Part shown: in pieces, positions 17,767-25,499 of the stretch
Layout: each line of letters opens with the position of its first letter
How positions within the stretch are numbered: the first letter of the stretch is position 1
Assembly (NCBI RefSeq): GCF_004799445.1
Contig: NZ_SSNA01000181.1
Coordinates: 1-56,714 of the forward strand
Direction: 5' to 3'
DNA: 56,714 nucleotides
From: Bradyrhizobium sp.
GTDB taxonomy: Bacteria > Pseudomonadota > Alphaproteobacteria > Rhizobiales > Xanthobacteraceae
Made by a program: the position numbers and the translations under genes
The notes under the pieces: generated by a model
What the model was told of the DNA's origin: nothing
What the model saw: the letters and a program-made list of their open reading frames with translations, nothing else
The model's database searches: none

Positions 17767-18213
17767 TTACGCGGCCTTGCGGATCGGGTTCATTTCGCGC
17801 CGCCGCGCCGAAACGGCGCAACCGCAGTCGTGGACGGTTCCGGCCTCGATCACAAAGCCGCGCCGTTCCAAAGACTGGCGAAGGGCTTCGTTGGCCGTGG
17901 CCTTTTGGGGGTCGACCCAGACGACCAGCACACCGGAGGAACCCAGGAAGTCCACCAGCCAGTCAAGCGCGACCTCAAGGGATTTGGACGTGCGCCGCCG
18001 CCAATCGACCAGCGCGACATCGTATTGGCCGGCCGGCTGGCCGCAATTCGCCGTTGCTGCCGTGCGAACATAGCCGCGGCGCTGCAGCTCCAGCATGAGT
18101 TCGACGCCCCTGGAGCCGGCAACGACGATTCGGTGCTGCTTCGAGCAACATGCAAGCGCAATCATCGGTTCAACGATGCGATCGCCTGCCGGAGTGGCAT
18201 GAGAAGTAGTCAT
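17767..18213 (-). CDS. Conserved hypothetical, Rossmann-like protein
   Basis: A 148-residue soluble protein that I do not recognise as a named family. The pattern IVVAGSRGVELMLELQRRGY, then QYDVALVDWRR, then LGSSGVLVVWVD resembles alternating strands and helices of a Rossmann or methyltransferase-like fold. No complete SAM-binding glycine motif is visible. Three cysteines (CC near residue 22 and CGC near 130) might bind a metal or form disulfides. It lies upstream of hflX on the same strand, separated by a strong hairpin. Confidence in it being a gene comes from its position and composition rather than homology. Confidence 0.55.
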   Translation of the reverse strand: MTTSHATPAGDRIVEPMIALACCSKQHRIVVAGSRGVELMLELQRRGYVRTAATANCGQPAGQYDVALVDWRRRTSKSLEVALDWLVDFLGSSGVLVVWVDPQKATANEALRQSLERRGFVIEAGTVHDCGCAVSARRREMNPIRKAA

Positions 18214-18552
18214 GTGTCACCATTCTTGGTTTTGTTGGCGCTGACGCGGTTGCGGGCCGCTGGCCGTGAAGCGGACGCCGCACGCAAACCTGGCCTGAGT
18301 GCCAAACGTGGAGCGGTCGCTGTCGCGTGGCCTGCCCACTGATGTTGAGCCTAAAGTACCGGCTGCCGGTCACTGCCTGCAGTGACTATCTCCGCATGCC
18401 GGTTTTGCGACGGCGTCTGCAAAATAGGTAAAGTGACATAAAGAAACGAGACGGATGAAAGCGTCATCGTATAATAATCGTATGATGGCCGCTGGGATGA
18501 CGCGGCCTTGATCGAGTGACGAACCGAGGTGATTGTCTCCGATCGCGGCATC
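18214..18552. other. Intergenic region with repeat block and promoter-like patch
   Basis: No gene is supported here. At 18255-18276 is a GGCCGCTG...GAAGCGGAC block that recurs elsewhere in the window. At 18466-18483 the heptamer ATCGTAT occurs twice, four bases apart, in an AT-rich stretch just upstream of the truncated tctC copy. This looks like the former promoter or operator region of that gene. Confidence 0.5.
18255..18276. repeat. Dispersed intergenic repeat, copy A
   Basis: GGCCGCTGGCCGTGAAGCGGAC, related to blocks at 37221-37244 and 38783-38806. All three lie between genes and share the core GCTG..(G)GC.(C/T)GAAGCGGAC. This copy is two bases shorter. Confidence 0.5.
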
Positions 18553-18685
18553 GCTTGCCGTCAAGTCCGGCGGCAAAGATCGGGCACGCGGGACGATAGA
18601 GGGAACGATGAAGCTCGCCGCGAACCTGTTCGCCGCCCTGCTTGTGCTGCTGGTGGCGCAGACGGCATCGGCGCCATCCGGTTAT
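18553..18685 (+). repeat. Direct repeat of tctC 5' region, left copy
   Basis: These 133 bases match 26401-26540 almost base for base, beginning at CTTGCCGTCAAGTCCG and ending at ATCCGGTTAT. There are a few substitutions and one gap of about eight bases near 18587. The match covers the leader, the ribosome binding site (GAGGGAACG) and the signal-peptide codons of a TctC-type protein. The repeat lies in the same orientation as the right copy, 7.8 kb away. Confidence 0.92.
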
Positions 18686-18690
18686 GGCGA
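18608..18690 (+). pseudogene. Truncated tctC/Bug-family gene, signal peptide only
   Basis: From the ATG at 18608 the frame encodes MKLAANLFAALLVLLVAQTA, essentially the signal peptide of the intact binding protein at 26463-27437. After SGY the similarity stops at about 18686 and the frame runs into the antisense of the MFS gene, whose stop codon is only 29 bases further on. The gene body has been lost by deletion or replaced when the neighbouring cluster was inserted. The ribosome binding site and start are preserved, so a short exported peptide could still be made, though I treat this as a remnant. Confidence 0.88.
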
Positions 18691-18714
18691 CCCGCGCACC
18701 TCTTGTTTGCAAGG

Positions 18715-19992
18715 TCAATCCTCAAGCGGAATGCCACGCGTTTCCGGTCCAAACCAGATAACGACCGCGCCTATCACATATGCGAACGAGACAGCCGCAG
18801 CGGCCGCGGGAAACGAACCGAACTCCGCAACCAGCCATCCGGCGATAAGTGGCCCGATGGCGGTGGCGGACCGCGCGGCGTTCCAGCAAAACCCTTGCCC
18901 GGTGGCCCTGACACGGGTCGGAAAGAGTTCGGGCAAATAGACCGCGAACGTCCCGAAACCACCGATCACGAAGTATCCGTAGACCAGCATAAACCAGAGC
19001 AGGGTGGGGAGGTCTTTCACAAACCAGAACAGGTAGAGCGAAGAGGCGAGCGCGCAGATGTTGAAGATGAAATATGCGCCGCGCCGACCAAGCGCGTCTG
19101 TCATCCAGATAAGGGTCGCATAGCCAAGCACGGCCCCGACCATCATCAGCATGAAGGCATAACTGATTATCGGCACTCCGTTAGTGCCGCCAGAGGCCCG
19201 CACGAGCTGCTGTATCCAGCTGGGAAGCAAGGTCAGGCCGCCCCAACAGCCGATCATGACGGAAGATGCAACGATCGCCCCCACGATGGTTCTACGTCGC
19301 AAATTCGGCTTGAAGATCGCTGCAAAAGTCTGTCCGGCGGTCGAGCGGCCCTCCTCGCGTTTTCGCACCATGAGCCAGCGGTCCGGCTCTGGAACGAAGA
19401 ACCGGATCAGGAGACTCAACACGGCGGGCAACGCACCGGCAGCCAACACCCAGCGCCAGCTGATCGGACCAAGGATGAGATTGTCGAGTGCCGCGGCAAA
19501 AAATCCGAAGGCAAACGCCATCTGCATGATCTGCATGGCCCGTGCCCTGTGTTTTTCCGGCCAGCTTTCCGCGATCAGCGAAGCGCCCGCGGCCCATTCT
19601 CCGCCGATGCCAAAGCCGGCAATCGCCTGCAGCGCCGCCAGTTGAACCCAGTTCTGCGCCAACCCGCTGAGACCGGTGAATACGGCGTAGATCACGATGG
19701 TGATCACCATCGTGCGGGCACGTCCGACGCGGTCGGCAACGACCCCGAAAAGGATGCCACCGATACCCCAGCACAGCAGCTTGATAGCCATGATGTAACC
19801 GCCGTAACGGGCGATTTCGGCGGGACTGGTAAGATTCGTCAGACTTGCCACGCTCGGATACAGCACGAGCGTGAACAAGTTGAGATCCATCGAATCAAAC
19901 ATCCAGCCCGCGAAGGCCGAGAAAAGGCAAAGCCACTGGTAAGAGGTGATCTTCGAATCGTGAGCGACGTTGGCTTCGGCTGCGTATGCCAT
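18715..19992 (-). CDS. MFS transporter, aromatic acid/sugar porter-like
   Basis: A 425-residue 12-helix MFS transporter. Motifs are GVVADRVGRART in loop 2-3, GFGIGGEWAAGASLIAESWP in helix 4-5 and a terminal PETRG motif. Together these place it near the aromatic acid:proton symporter and sialate/lactate-type groups rather than the ACS carriers at 11.9-15.2 kb. It is the leftmost gene of the island controlled from the IclR region and probably imports the substrate of the molybdenum hydroxylase. iclR lies immediately upstream on the same strand, with about 100 bases between. The 3' end abuts the truncated tctC remnant, marking a recombination junction. Confidence 0.85.
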   Translation of the reverse strand: MAYAAEANVAHDSKITSYQWLCLFSAFAGWMFDSMDLNLFTLVLYPSVASLTNLTSPAEIARYGGYIMAIKLLCWGIGGILFGVVADRVGRARTMVITIVIYAVFTGLSGLAQNWVQLAALQAIAGFGIGGEWAAGASLIAESWPEKHRARAMQIMQMAFAFGFFAAALDNLILGPISWRWVLAAGALPAVLSLLIRFFVPEPDRWLMVRKREEGRSTAGQTFAAIFKPNLRRRTIVGAIVASSVMIGCWGGLTLLPSWIQQLVRASGGTNGVPIISYAFMLMMVGAVLGYATLIWMTDALGRRGAYFIFNICALASSLYLFWFVKDLPTLLWFMLVYGYFVIGGFGTFAVYLPELFPTRVRATGQGFCWNAARSATAIGPLIAGWLVAEFGSFPAAAAAVSFAYVIGAVVIWFGPETRGIPLED

Positions 19993-20092
19993 TTTACGTT
20001 TCCCTGGCGCTGATTGCGCCCCTGTGATCGCGGCTCTTTTTGGCCGTTGCTAATTCTAGCTGCTTATTTCGTTCTCACTTGCCGGGTGAGCT

Positions 20093-20875
20093 TCAGGCCG
20101 CCTGCTTGTCAGTGACGCGACCGCCTATTTCCTCGGTAATGGACTGCGCACACGCCCGCAGAAGATCGAGAATCTGATCTTCGGCCCTCTCATCGAAGCG
20201 CTGTTCCGGAATGGTCAGACAAACGTCGCCGACCACTTTGCCGCTTGGCCCAAAAATCGGCGCGGCCAAGCCGACAGCCCCCGGCACGCGATGGCCCCGT
20301 GACGTGGCGGCTCCGCGACTCCTTATCGTCTGTAGTTCCATCTGGAGCCGGTAAGGTTCGGTAATCGACAAATCGGTCAAAGGCATCAGCCGGGTACGGT
20401 CGATGATCGATTCAATTTCGTTGGCGGACAGGAAAGCCATGATGGCCAGCCCACTGGCGCCGACATGAATCGGCAGCCAGCGGTTCAGTTCAACTGCATA
20501 GCGCAGGGCGTGCTTGGACTCGACCCGCGCGACGAAGATCATTTCCTGCTTGAGGTCGTCGTAGATGCCGAGAAGTGCGGTCTCGTTGCAGGCATCCACC
20601 AAACGCTGCATGTGCTTCAGCGACGCCTGACGAATGGGTGCCTTGGCCGCCGCTATGTTGGCCAGACGATAAAACTCCACACCTAAAAGATATTTCGAGG
20701 AAGCCGGATCCTGGCGAACGAATCCTTCGTCAGCCAAGGCGCTCAACAGCCGGTGCGCACTGCTGGGAGACAAACCGAGAGCCGTCGCCATCTCGCGCAC
20801 CCCGGTGGAACCGGACGGTTCCTGGATCAGCCAGCTCAGTGCCCGCAAGGCTTTGGTGATGGGATTCCGGTCCAT
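20093..20875 (-). CDS. IclR-family transcriptional regulator
   Basis: A 260-residue regulator. The N-terminal winged helix is at about 5-70 (ALRALSWLIQEPSGSTGVREMATALGLSPSSAHRLLSALADEGFV). The IclR effector domain follows (GVEFYRLANIAAAK, then GLAIMAFLS and the C-terminal AAPIFGPSGKVVGDVCL). I use the ATG at 20875, behind AGGGA; the longer frame to 21022 would read through the operator region and make an unusually long N terminus. It is divergent from the coxM-coxS-coxL-like genes and upstream of the MFS gene, so it likely controls both in response to the pathway substrate. Two matching palindromic motifs in the divergent gap are candidate binding sites. Confidence 0.88.
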   Translation of the reverse strand: MDRNPITKALRALSWLIQEPSGSTGVREMATALGLSPSSAHRLLSALADEGFVRQDPASSKYLLGVEFYRLANIAAAKAPIRQASLKHMQRLVDACNETALLGIYDDLKQEMIFVARVESKHALRYAVELNRWLPIHVGASGLAIMAFLSANEIESIIDRTRLMPLTDLSITEPYRLQMELQTIRSRGAATSRGHRVPGAVGLAAPIFGPSGKVVGDVCLTIPEQRFDERAEDQILDLLRACAQSITEEIGGRVTDKQAA

Positions 20876-20889
20876 GCGTTCCCTACAAA

Positions 20890-20914
20890 GAAACAATCGT
20901 TCTATTAATTGAAC
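20890..20914. promoter_or_regulatory. Candidate IclR operator 1
   Basis: Contains AACAATCGTTCT and ends in GAAC; the inner 16 bases (20899-20914, GTTCTATTAATTGAAC) form a near-perfect palindrome. It lies 15 bases upstream of the iclR start, suited to autoregulation. It shares its layout with the element at 20995-21020. Confidence 0.6.
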
Positions 20915-20994
20915 ATGAGGATAGCCTCCCGTCAACCGAAACCAATCATTACGATGATCGTTGACAGGATGCGTAGACGGGCTACGCTGTAGTT

Positions 20995-21020
20995 GGAACA
21001 ACCGTTCTTTACAAGAGAAC
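20995..21020. promoter_or_regulatory. Candidate IclR operator 2
   Basis: Contains AACAACCGTTCT and ends in GAGAAC; GTTCT and AGAAC (21004-21020) are inverted around seven bases. Twelve of the first fourteen bases match operator 1. It lies about 115 bases before the FAD-subunit start. Confidence 0.6.
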
Positions 21021-21135
21021 AAGATCGCCAGACCTGATCGTAATCAGGCAGCACCGGCTGAAATAGAGCCGCATTCAAAAATTGGAAGTGGGAGGTCTCG
21101 ATGCCGATGCGTGCGGTCCGAATGGGAGATCGGCA

Positions 21136-22017
21136 ATGAAGCCCGCGCCATTTGAATATCATGCGCCGGCCAGCCTCGATGAAGCTGTCGCCCTCCTTGC
21201 CACTTTGGACAACGCAAAAGTTATCGCCGGGGGCCAATCCCTCGTGGCAATGATGAATTTCCGTTACGCCATGCCGGATCATCTCATTGATCTTGGCAAT
21301 ATCGCCAGTCTGTCGGGATTGCATTTCGACGCTCAAATCCTGCGGATCGGTTCGATGACGCGTCAGCGCGAGATCGAATTCTCCGCCGCCCTCGCGAACA
21401 AGGTTCCTCTCCTCAAGGCGGCCTTGGCCCATGTCGGACACCGGCAGACGCGCAATCGTGGAACCTTGGGCGGCAGCCTGGCGCATGCGGACCCGGCAGC
21501 CGAGCTGCCCACGGTGTGCCTTGCGCTCGATGCCGAAATCGAAATTGTTGGAGCCGCCGGAGCGCGCGTCGTTCCGATGCGCGACTTCACCAACGGCTTC
21601 ATGACGACCGCACTGGGGTATGACGAGATTCTTGTTGCCGTTCATATCCGGCCTTGGCGGCTGGGGCACGGCTATTCATTCCAGGAGTACGCGCGGCGGC
21701 ACGGAGATTTTGCGGTGGCCGGAGCGGCAGTCCTGCTCGATGCGAACCACGATGGCGTCATCGAGCGGGCCTCCGTTGCGCTTTGCGGCGTCGCAGATCG
21801 TCCCATCCGCCGCGATGAAGCGGAAACGGCCCTGGTGGGGCAGGTTCTGGACGAAAGCATCATCGCGCGCGTCGCCAGTCTGGCTGGAGATGTCGAAGCG
21901 ACGGGGGACATCCATGGCGATGCAACATATCGGCGGCACCTTGCCCGTGTGTTGACGACACGAGCCCTTCGCGAGGCATCGTCGAGAATGACGACAAAGA
22001 AAAGAGAAACGGCGTGA
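21136..22017 (+). CDS. Molybdenum hydroxylase, FAD-binding medium subunit (CoxM-like)
   Basis: A 293-residue FAD subunit of the xanthine oxidase/CO dehydrogenase family. AGGQSLVAMMNFRYAMPDHLIDL near residues 32-55 and RNRGTLGGSLAHADPAAELP near 100-120 are the two standard FAD-contact motifs. It passes electrons from the 2Fe-2S subunit to an acceptor such as the quinone pool. The ATG at 21136 follows GGGAGAT; an upstream in-frame start at 21082 lacks support. The next gene starts inside its stop codon region (GTGA overlap of four bases), so the three subunits are translationally coupled in M-S-L order, the same order as in CO dehydrogenase operons. The substrate is not determined. Confidence 0.9.
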   Translation: MKPAPFEYHAPASLDEAVALLATLDNAKVIAGGQSLVAMMNFRYAMPDHLIDLGNIASLSGLHFDAQILRIGSMTRQREIEFSAALANKVPLLKAALAHVGHRQTRNRGTLGGSLAHADPAAELPTVCLALDAEIEIVGAAGARVVPMRDFTNGFMTTALGYDEILVAVHIRPWRLGHGYSFQEYARRHGDFAVAGAAVLLDANHDGVIERASVALCGVADRPIRRDEAETALVGQVLDESIIARVASLAGDVEATGDIHGDATYRRHLARVLTTRALREASSRMTTKKRETA

Positions 22018-22505
22018 CGACAACCCATTCGATTTCCGTCAATATCAACGGGCAGACTTATGCCCGCGTCGTCGAAGCACGCATGACGCTGGCTGATTTT
22101 CTCCGACACGAAATCGGCCTGACCGGCACGCATCTTGGCTGCGAACACGGGGTCTGCGGAGCCTGCACGGTGCTGATCGATGGCCGCTCCGCCCGATCCT
22201 GTTTGACCTTCGCGGTTCAAATGAATGGCCGAACCTTGACGACCGTGGAGGGGTTGAACGTCGCCGTCGGCCTCAGCCCTCTGCAGCAGGCATTTCAGGA
22301 GCATCACGGCCTGCAATGCGGTTTCTGCACGTCCGGCATGCTTATGACTCTAACCGAACTGCTGTCTGACAATCCCGATCCCACAGAGCAGGAAGTGCGC
22401 GAAGTGCTCACCGGACATCTCTGCCGGTGCACTGGATACGCCGGCCCGGTGCGCGCGGCGCTCGCCGCCGCCGAACATCTCAAGGGTATCAAGGGAGCCG
22501 CGTGA
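22014..22505 (+). CDS. Molybdenum hydroxylase, 2Fe-2S small subunit (CoxS-like)
   Basis: A 163-residue iron-sulfur subunit with both expected clusters. The plant-ferredoxin type cluster uses C43, C48, C51 (GCEHGVCGAC) and C63. The second cluster uses C102, C105, C137 and C139 (QCGFC and CRCTGY). It relays electrons from the molybdenum centre to the FAD subunit. It begins at a GTG overlapping the end of the FAD-subunit gene, and its TGA shares one base with the ATG of the large subunit. All eight cysteines are intact, so the complex is likely functional. Confidence 0.93.
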   Translation: MTTTHSISVNINGQTYARVVEARMTLADFLRHEIGLTGTHLGCEHGVCGACTVLIDGRSARSCLTFAVQMNGRTLTTVEGLNVAVGLSPLQQAFQEHHGLQCGFCTSGMLMTLTELLSDNPDPTEQEVREVLTGHLCRCTGYAGPVRAALAAAEHLKGIKGAA

Positions 22506-24853
22506 TGGGATCGAAGAATTTTGGCGCTCGCGTCACCCGCTTTGAGGATGTCGCCCTGGTCTCGGGCAAGGGCCGCTACGTCGACGACATCCAAATTGCG
22601 GGGACTTTGCATGCGGCGTTCCTGCGAAGCCCTCACGGGCACGCCCGGATCAAGTCGATCGACACCTCCGCGGCGCTGCGTTGCGAGGGCGTCCACGCCG
22701 TTCTGACGGCGGCGGACCTGCCTGAACGCATGCGCAAGCAGAGAATGCCGCTGCTGCTTCCCAATGCAACGATGTCGACGCTGCGAACGCAGCACAGTCT
22801 GGCGGTCGATGAAGTCTGCTATGTCGGGCAGGCGCTGGCGATTATCGTCGCCGACAATCGCTATTTGGCTGAGGACGCTCTGGCTGCGATCGAGGTCGAG
22901 TACGAAGTGCTTAAAGCGGTGAGTGACGTCCGTGCGGCGCTTGCCGCCGGCGCCCCACGGGCGCACGCCGATCTCGACAGCAACGTCGTATCCGAGTTCG
23001 TGATGAACTACGGCGACGTTGATGCCGCATTTGCGTCAGCCCCTCATGTATTTCGCGAGGAGCTTTGGCAACACCGCGGTGGCGGCATGGCCATGGAAAC
23101 GCGCGGCGTGCTGGCCCAGGCCGATGTCACGACCGACAGCCTGACCCTCTGGTCTTCCACTCAAACGCCGCACATCGCGCGACGGATGCTCGCCGAAGTC
23201 CTTGACGTCGATGTGGAGAGCATCCGTATCATCGCGCCTGATGTCGGCGGAGGTTTCGGACCCAAGGCGATCTTTTACCCGGAAGACGCCGTCGTCGCGC
23301 ACGCTTCCCGTGCGCTCGGTCGTCCCGTCAAATTTATCGAGGACCGGCGCGAACACTTCCTCTGCGCTACGCAGGAACGCGACCAGTATTGGAACGTAGA
23401 GATCGCGGTGGACAATGACGGGAATATCCTCGGTGTCCGCGGCGACATGCTGCACGATACCGGAGCGTTCGTCCCGTGGGGTATTATCATGCCCTACATC
23501 GCGGGCGCGACGATGCCGGGTCCCTACGTCGTCCCGGCCTATCGTCTCGCATGCACGGTAGCTTTCACCAACAAAGTGGCAACGACGCCGGTTCGTGGCG
23601 CCGGCCGGCCGCAAGCCGTGTTCGCAATGGAAAGGCTGATGGACAGGGTTGCGCGTGAACTCCGGCTCGACCCGGCGGAACTGCGTCGTCGCAACTACAT
23701 CCGCCCCGAGCAGATGCCCTATTCCGTGGGGCTGATTTTCCGCGACGGAAAGCCGCTGATTTATGATAGCGGCGACTACCCGCGCGGGCACGATGCCGCG
23801 CTCGACCTCGCAGGCTATCAGGGTTTTCCGGAACGACAGGCCAGCGCGAGGGCACTCGGGCGCTTCATCGGCATCGGCGTCGCCTCTTATGTCGAGGGAA
23901 CCGGCCTTGGGCCGTTCGAGGGGGTGACGGTGCGTATTCTTCCCGACGGAAAGGTGCGGGTCACTTCAGGGGCGACCAGCCAAGGACAGGGGACGCGCAC
24001 TACGCTTGCCCAGATCGTTGCCGATCGGGTTGGCTGTCGGATTGAAGATGTCGCCGTCACGATCGGCGACACCGCAGGAATCGCCAGCGGCGTCGGAGCT
24101 TTCGCGAGCCGGCTCGCGGTCAACGCCGGCTCCTCAGCATCGATCGCCGGCGACCATGTACGCGTTTCAATACTGAAACTGGCGTCGCGGGCGCTTGGTT
24201 TGCCCGAAAGCGAAATCGATCTGGAGGATGGAAAAGCGATCGGACGAGGCGGCAATCGTCCGGCCATATCATTTGGAGAGCTTTCGCGCGCCGCGCAGGG
24301 CATGCCGGGGTTTTCTCTGGACGCCGGTCAGCCGGTAGGCCTCGAACATACCGCTTATTTCGCGCCAACGCAGGCTTCTTACTGCAGTGGGACGCATGTG
24401 GCGGAGGTTGAAGTGGATGTGGGCACAGGAGCCGTCAAAATTCTCAACTATTCGGTGGCGCACGATTGCGGCAACGTCATCAATCCGATGATCGTCGATG
24501 GGCAGGTGCAGGGCGGCGTCGCCCACGGCATCGGCAACGCACTGCTGGAGTGGATGCAGTATGACGAGAACGCGCAGCCGCTGACCACGACTTTCGCGGA
24601 CTATCTGCTTCCAATGGCAACCGACGTCCCGACCTGTGCAATCGCTCATGTCGAAACTCCCTCGCCCCTGAATCCGATTGGTGTCAAGGGCGCAGGCGAA
24701 GGAGGAACCATCCCGGCCGCGGCCGCGATTATTGCTGCGGTCGAGAATGCGCTGTCACCGTTCGGAGTTCGTTTCGCCGAAACCCCGCTGATGCCCAACC
24801 GCATCGTGCAGGCTCTTGAAGAAGCGGGCGCATATGCGCAGCAGGTCGCGTAA
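22505..24853 (+). CDS. Molybdenum hydroxylase, large Moco subunit (CoxL-like)
   Basis: A 782-residue molybdopterin-cytosine-dinucleotide subunit of the xanthine dehydrogenase family. The substrate loop reads VRGAGR at 363-368. True aerobic CO dehydrogenase has a Cys-containing AYXCSFR loop there, so this is not form I CODH; it resembles the AYRGAGR loop of uncharacterised form II members. The base-catalyst glutamate is present as E732 in KGAGEGG. Other Moco contacts such as DVGGGFGPK (about 252-260) and TSGATSQGQGTRTT are intact. It should hydroxylate a carbon next to a heteroatom or carbonyl, for example an N-heteroaromatic or an aldehyde. No maturation genes such as coxDEF are present; only a coxG-like gene follows. 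Confidence 0.9.
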   Translation: MGSKNFGARVTRFEDVALVSGKGRYVDDIQIAGTLHAAFLRSPHGHARIKSIDTSAALRCEGVHAVLTAADLPERMRKQRMPLLLPNATMSTLRTQHSLAVDEVCYVGQALAIIVADNRYLAEDALAAIEVEYEVLKAVSDVRAALAAGAPRAHADLDSNVVSEFVMNYGDVDAAFASAPHVFREELWQHRGGGMAMETRGVLAQADVTTDSLTLWSSTQTPHIARRMLAEVLDVDVESIRIIAPDVGGGFGPKAIFYPEDAVVAHASRALGRPVKFIEDRREHFLCATQERDQYWNVEIAVDNDGNILGVRGDMLHDTGAFVPWGIIMPYIAGATMPGPYVVPAYRLACTVAFTNKVATTPVRGAGRPQAVFAMERLMDRVARELRLDPAELRRRNYIRPEQMPYSVGLIFRDGKPLIYDSGDYPRGHDAALDLAGYQGFPERQASARALGRFIGIGVASYVEGTGLGPFEGVTVRILPDGKVRVTSGATSQGQGTRTTLAQIVADRVGCRIEDVAVTIGDTAGIASGVGAFASRLAVNAGSSASIAGDHVRVSILKLASRALGLPESEIDLEDGKAIGRGGNRPAISFGELSRAAQGMPGFSLDAGQPVGLEHTAYFAPTQASYCSGTHVAEVEVDVGTGAVKILNYSVAHDCGNVINPMIVDGQVQGGVAHGIGNALLEWMQYDENAQPLTTTFADYLLPMATDVPTCAIAHVETPSPLNPIGVKGAGEGGTIPAAAAIIAAVENALSPFGVRFAETPLMPNRIVQALEEAGAYAQQVA

Positions 24854-24882
24854 TTTCGTAACGCCCGGCAAAAGGGTCCATC

Positions 24883-25428
24883 ATGAAGATTCATAACGAA
24901 TTCTCGGTTCCCGTTCAGCCCGCGGAGGCATGGACGATGTTAAACGACATTCCGCGTGTTGCGCGCTGCGCGCCCGGCGCGAAATTGCTCGAGCAAAGCG
25001 AGGATGGAACCTATGCAGGTACAATCTCGGTTCGGCTTGGACCCGTGCTCCTCAATTTCAAGGGCAAGCTGATCTACAAGGAAGTCGATGAGGCGAACCA
25101 TCGCGTGGCGGCGGAGGCAAGCGGTTCCGAGACCAAGGCGAGAGGGACCGCGCAGGCGAACGTTGTGTTCGCCCTCGTAAGCGCGCCTGAAGGCACCCGC
25201 GTGCTTGTCGACACCGATGTACAATTGGCTGGTTCGATTGCCCAATACGGGCGCGGCGCCGCTTTGATCCAGAATACGGCCCAGGTGATCATGAACGAGT
25301 TTGCCCGCAACTTCGCGGCCCAACTTGGACCTCAGGACGGCGCCGAAGGCGAAGCGCAGGATCCCGCAAAGCCGATCTCCGGATTAAAGGTGCTGTTTCA
25401 TGGCGTCCGCAACACGATCAAGGGCTGA
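24883..25428 (+). CDS. CoxG-like SRPBCC-fold protein
   Basis: A 181-residue protein of the carbon-monoxide-dehydrogenase-subunit-G group. It has a START/SRPBCC fold opening with FSVPVQPAEAWTMLNDIPRVARCAPGA, followed by GPVLLNFKGKLIY and a C-terminal amphipathic stretch. In the CO oxidiser Oligotropha, CoxG anchors the enzyme to the membrane. A similar role with this hydroxylase is likely, since the gene sits 29 bases after the large subunit. It has no catalytic motif. Assignment to the family is secure, while the anchoring role is by analogy. Confidence 0.85.
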   Translation: MKIHNEFSVPVQPAEAWTMLNDIPRVARCAPGAKLLEQSEDGTYAGTISVRLGPVLLNFKGKLIYKEVDEANHRVAAEASGSETKARGTAQANVVFALVSAPEGTRVLVDTDVQLAGSIAQYGRGAALIQNTAQVIMNEFARNFAAQLGPQDGAEGEAQDPAKPISGLKVLFHGVRNTIKG

Positions 25429-25499
25429 CTTGACGACGACGTGACGTCACCTGCCTCGAAGGCATTCCTGCCTAAAGCCGTACTCCCGAAAGGACAACG

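Noticed and set aside
18529..20013. A long plus-strand open frame opposite the MFS gene
   Set aside because: It translates to a Lys/Arg/Pro-rich, low-complexity protein with no domain. It is the antisense of a well-defined 12-helix transporter; such shadows are common in GC-rich DNA. Only its first 80 or so bases are meaningful, as a tctC remnant.
22505..24853. True CO dehydrogenase (coxL form I)
   Set aside because: The cysteine-containing active-site loop of form I is absent and coxDEF maturation genes are missing, so I call it only a CODH-like hydroxylase.
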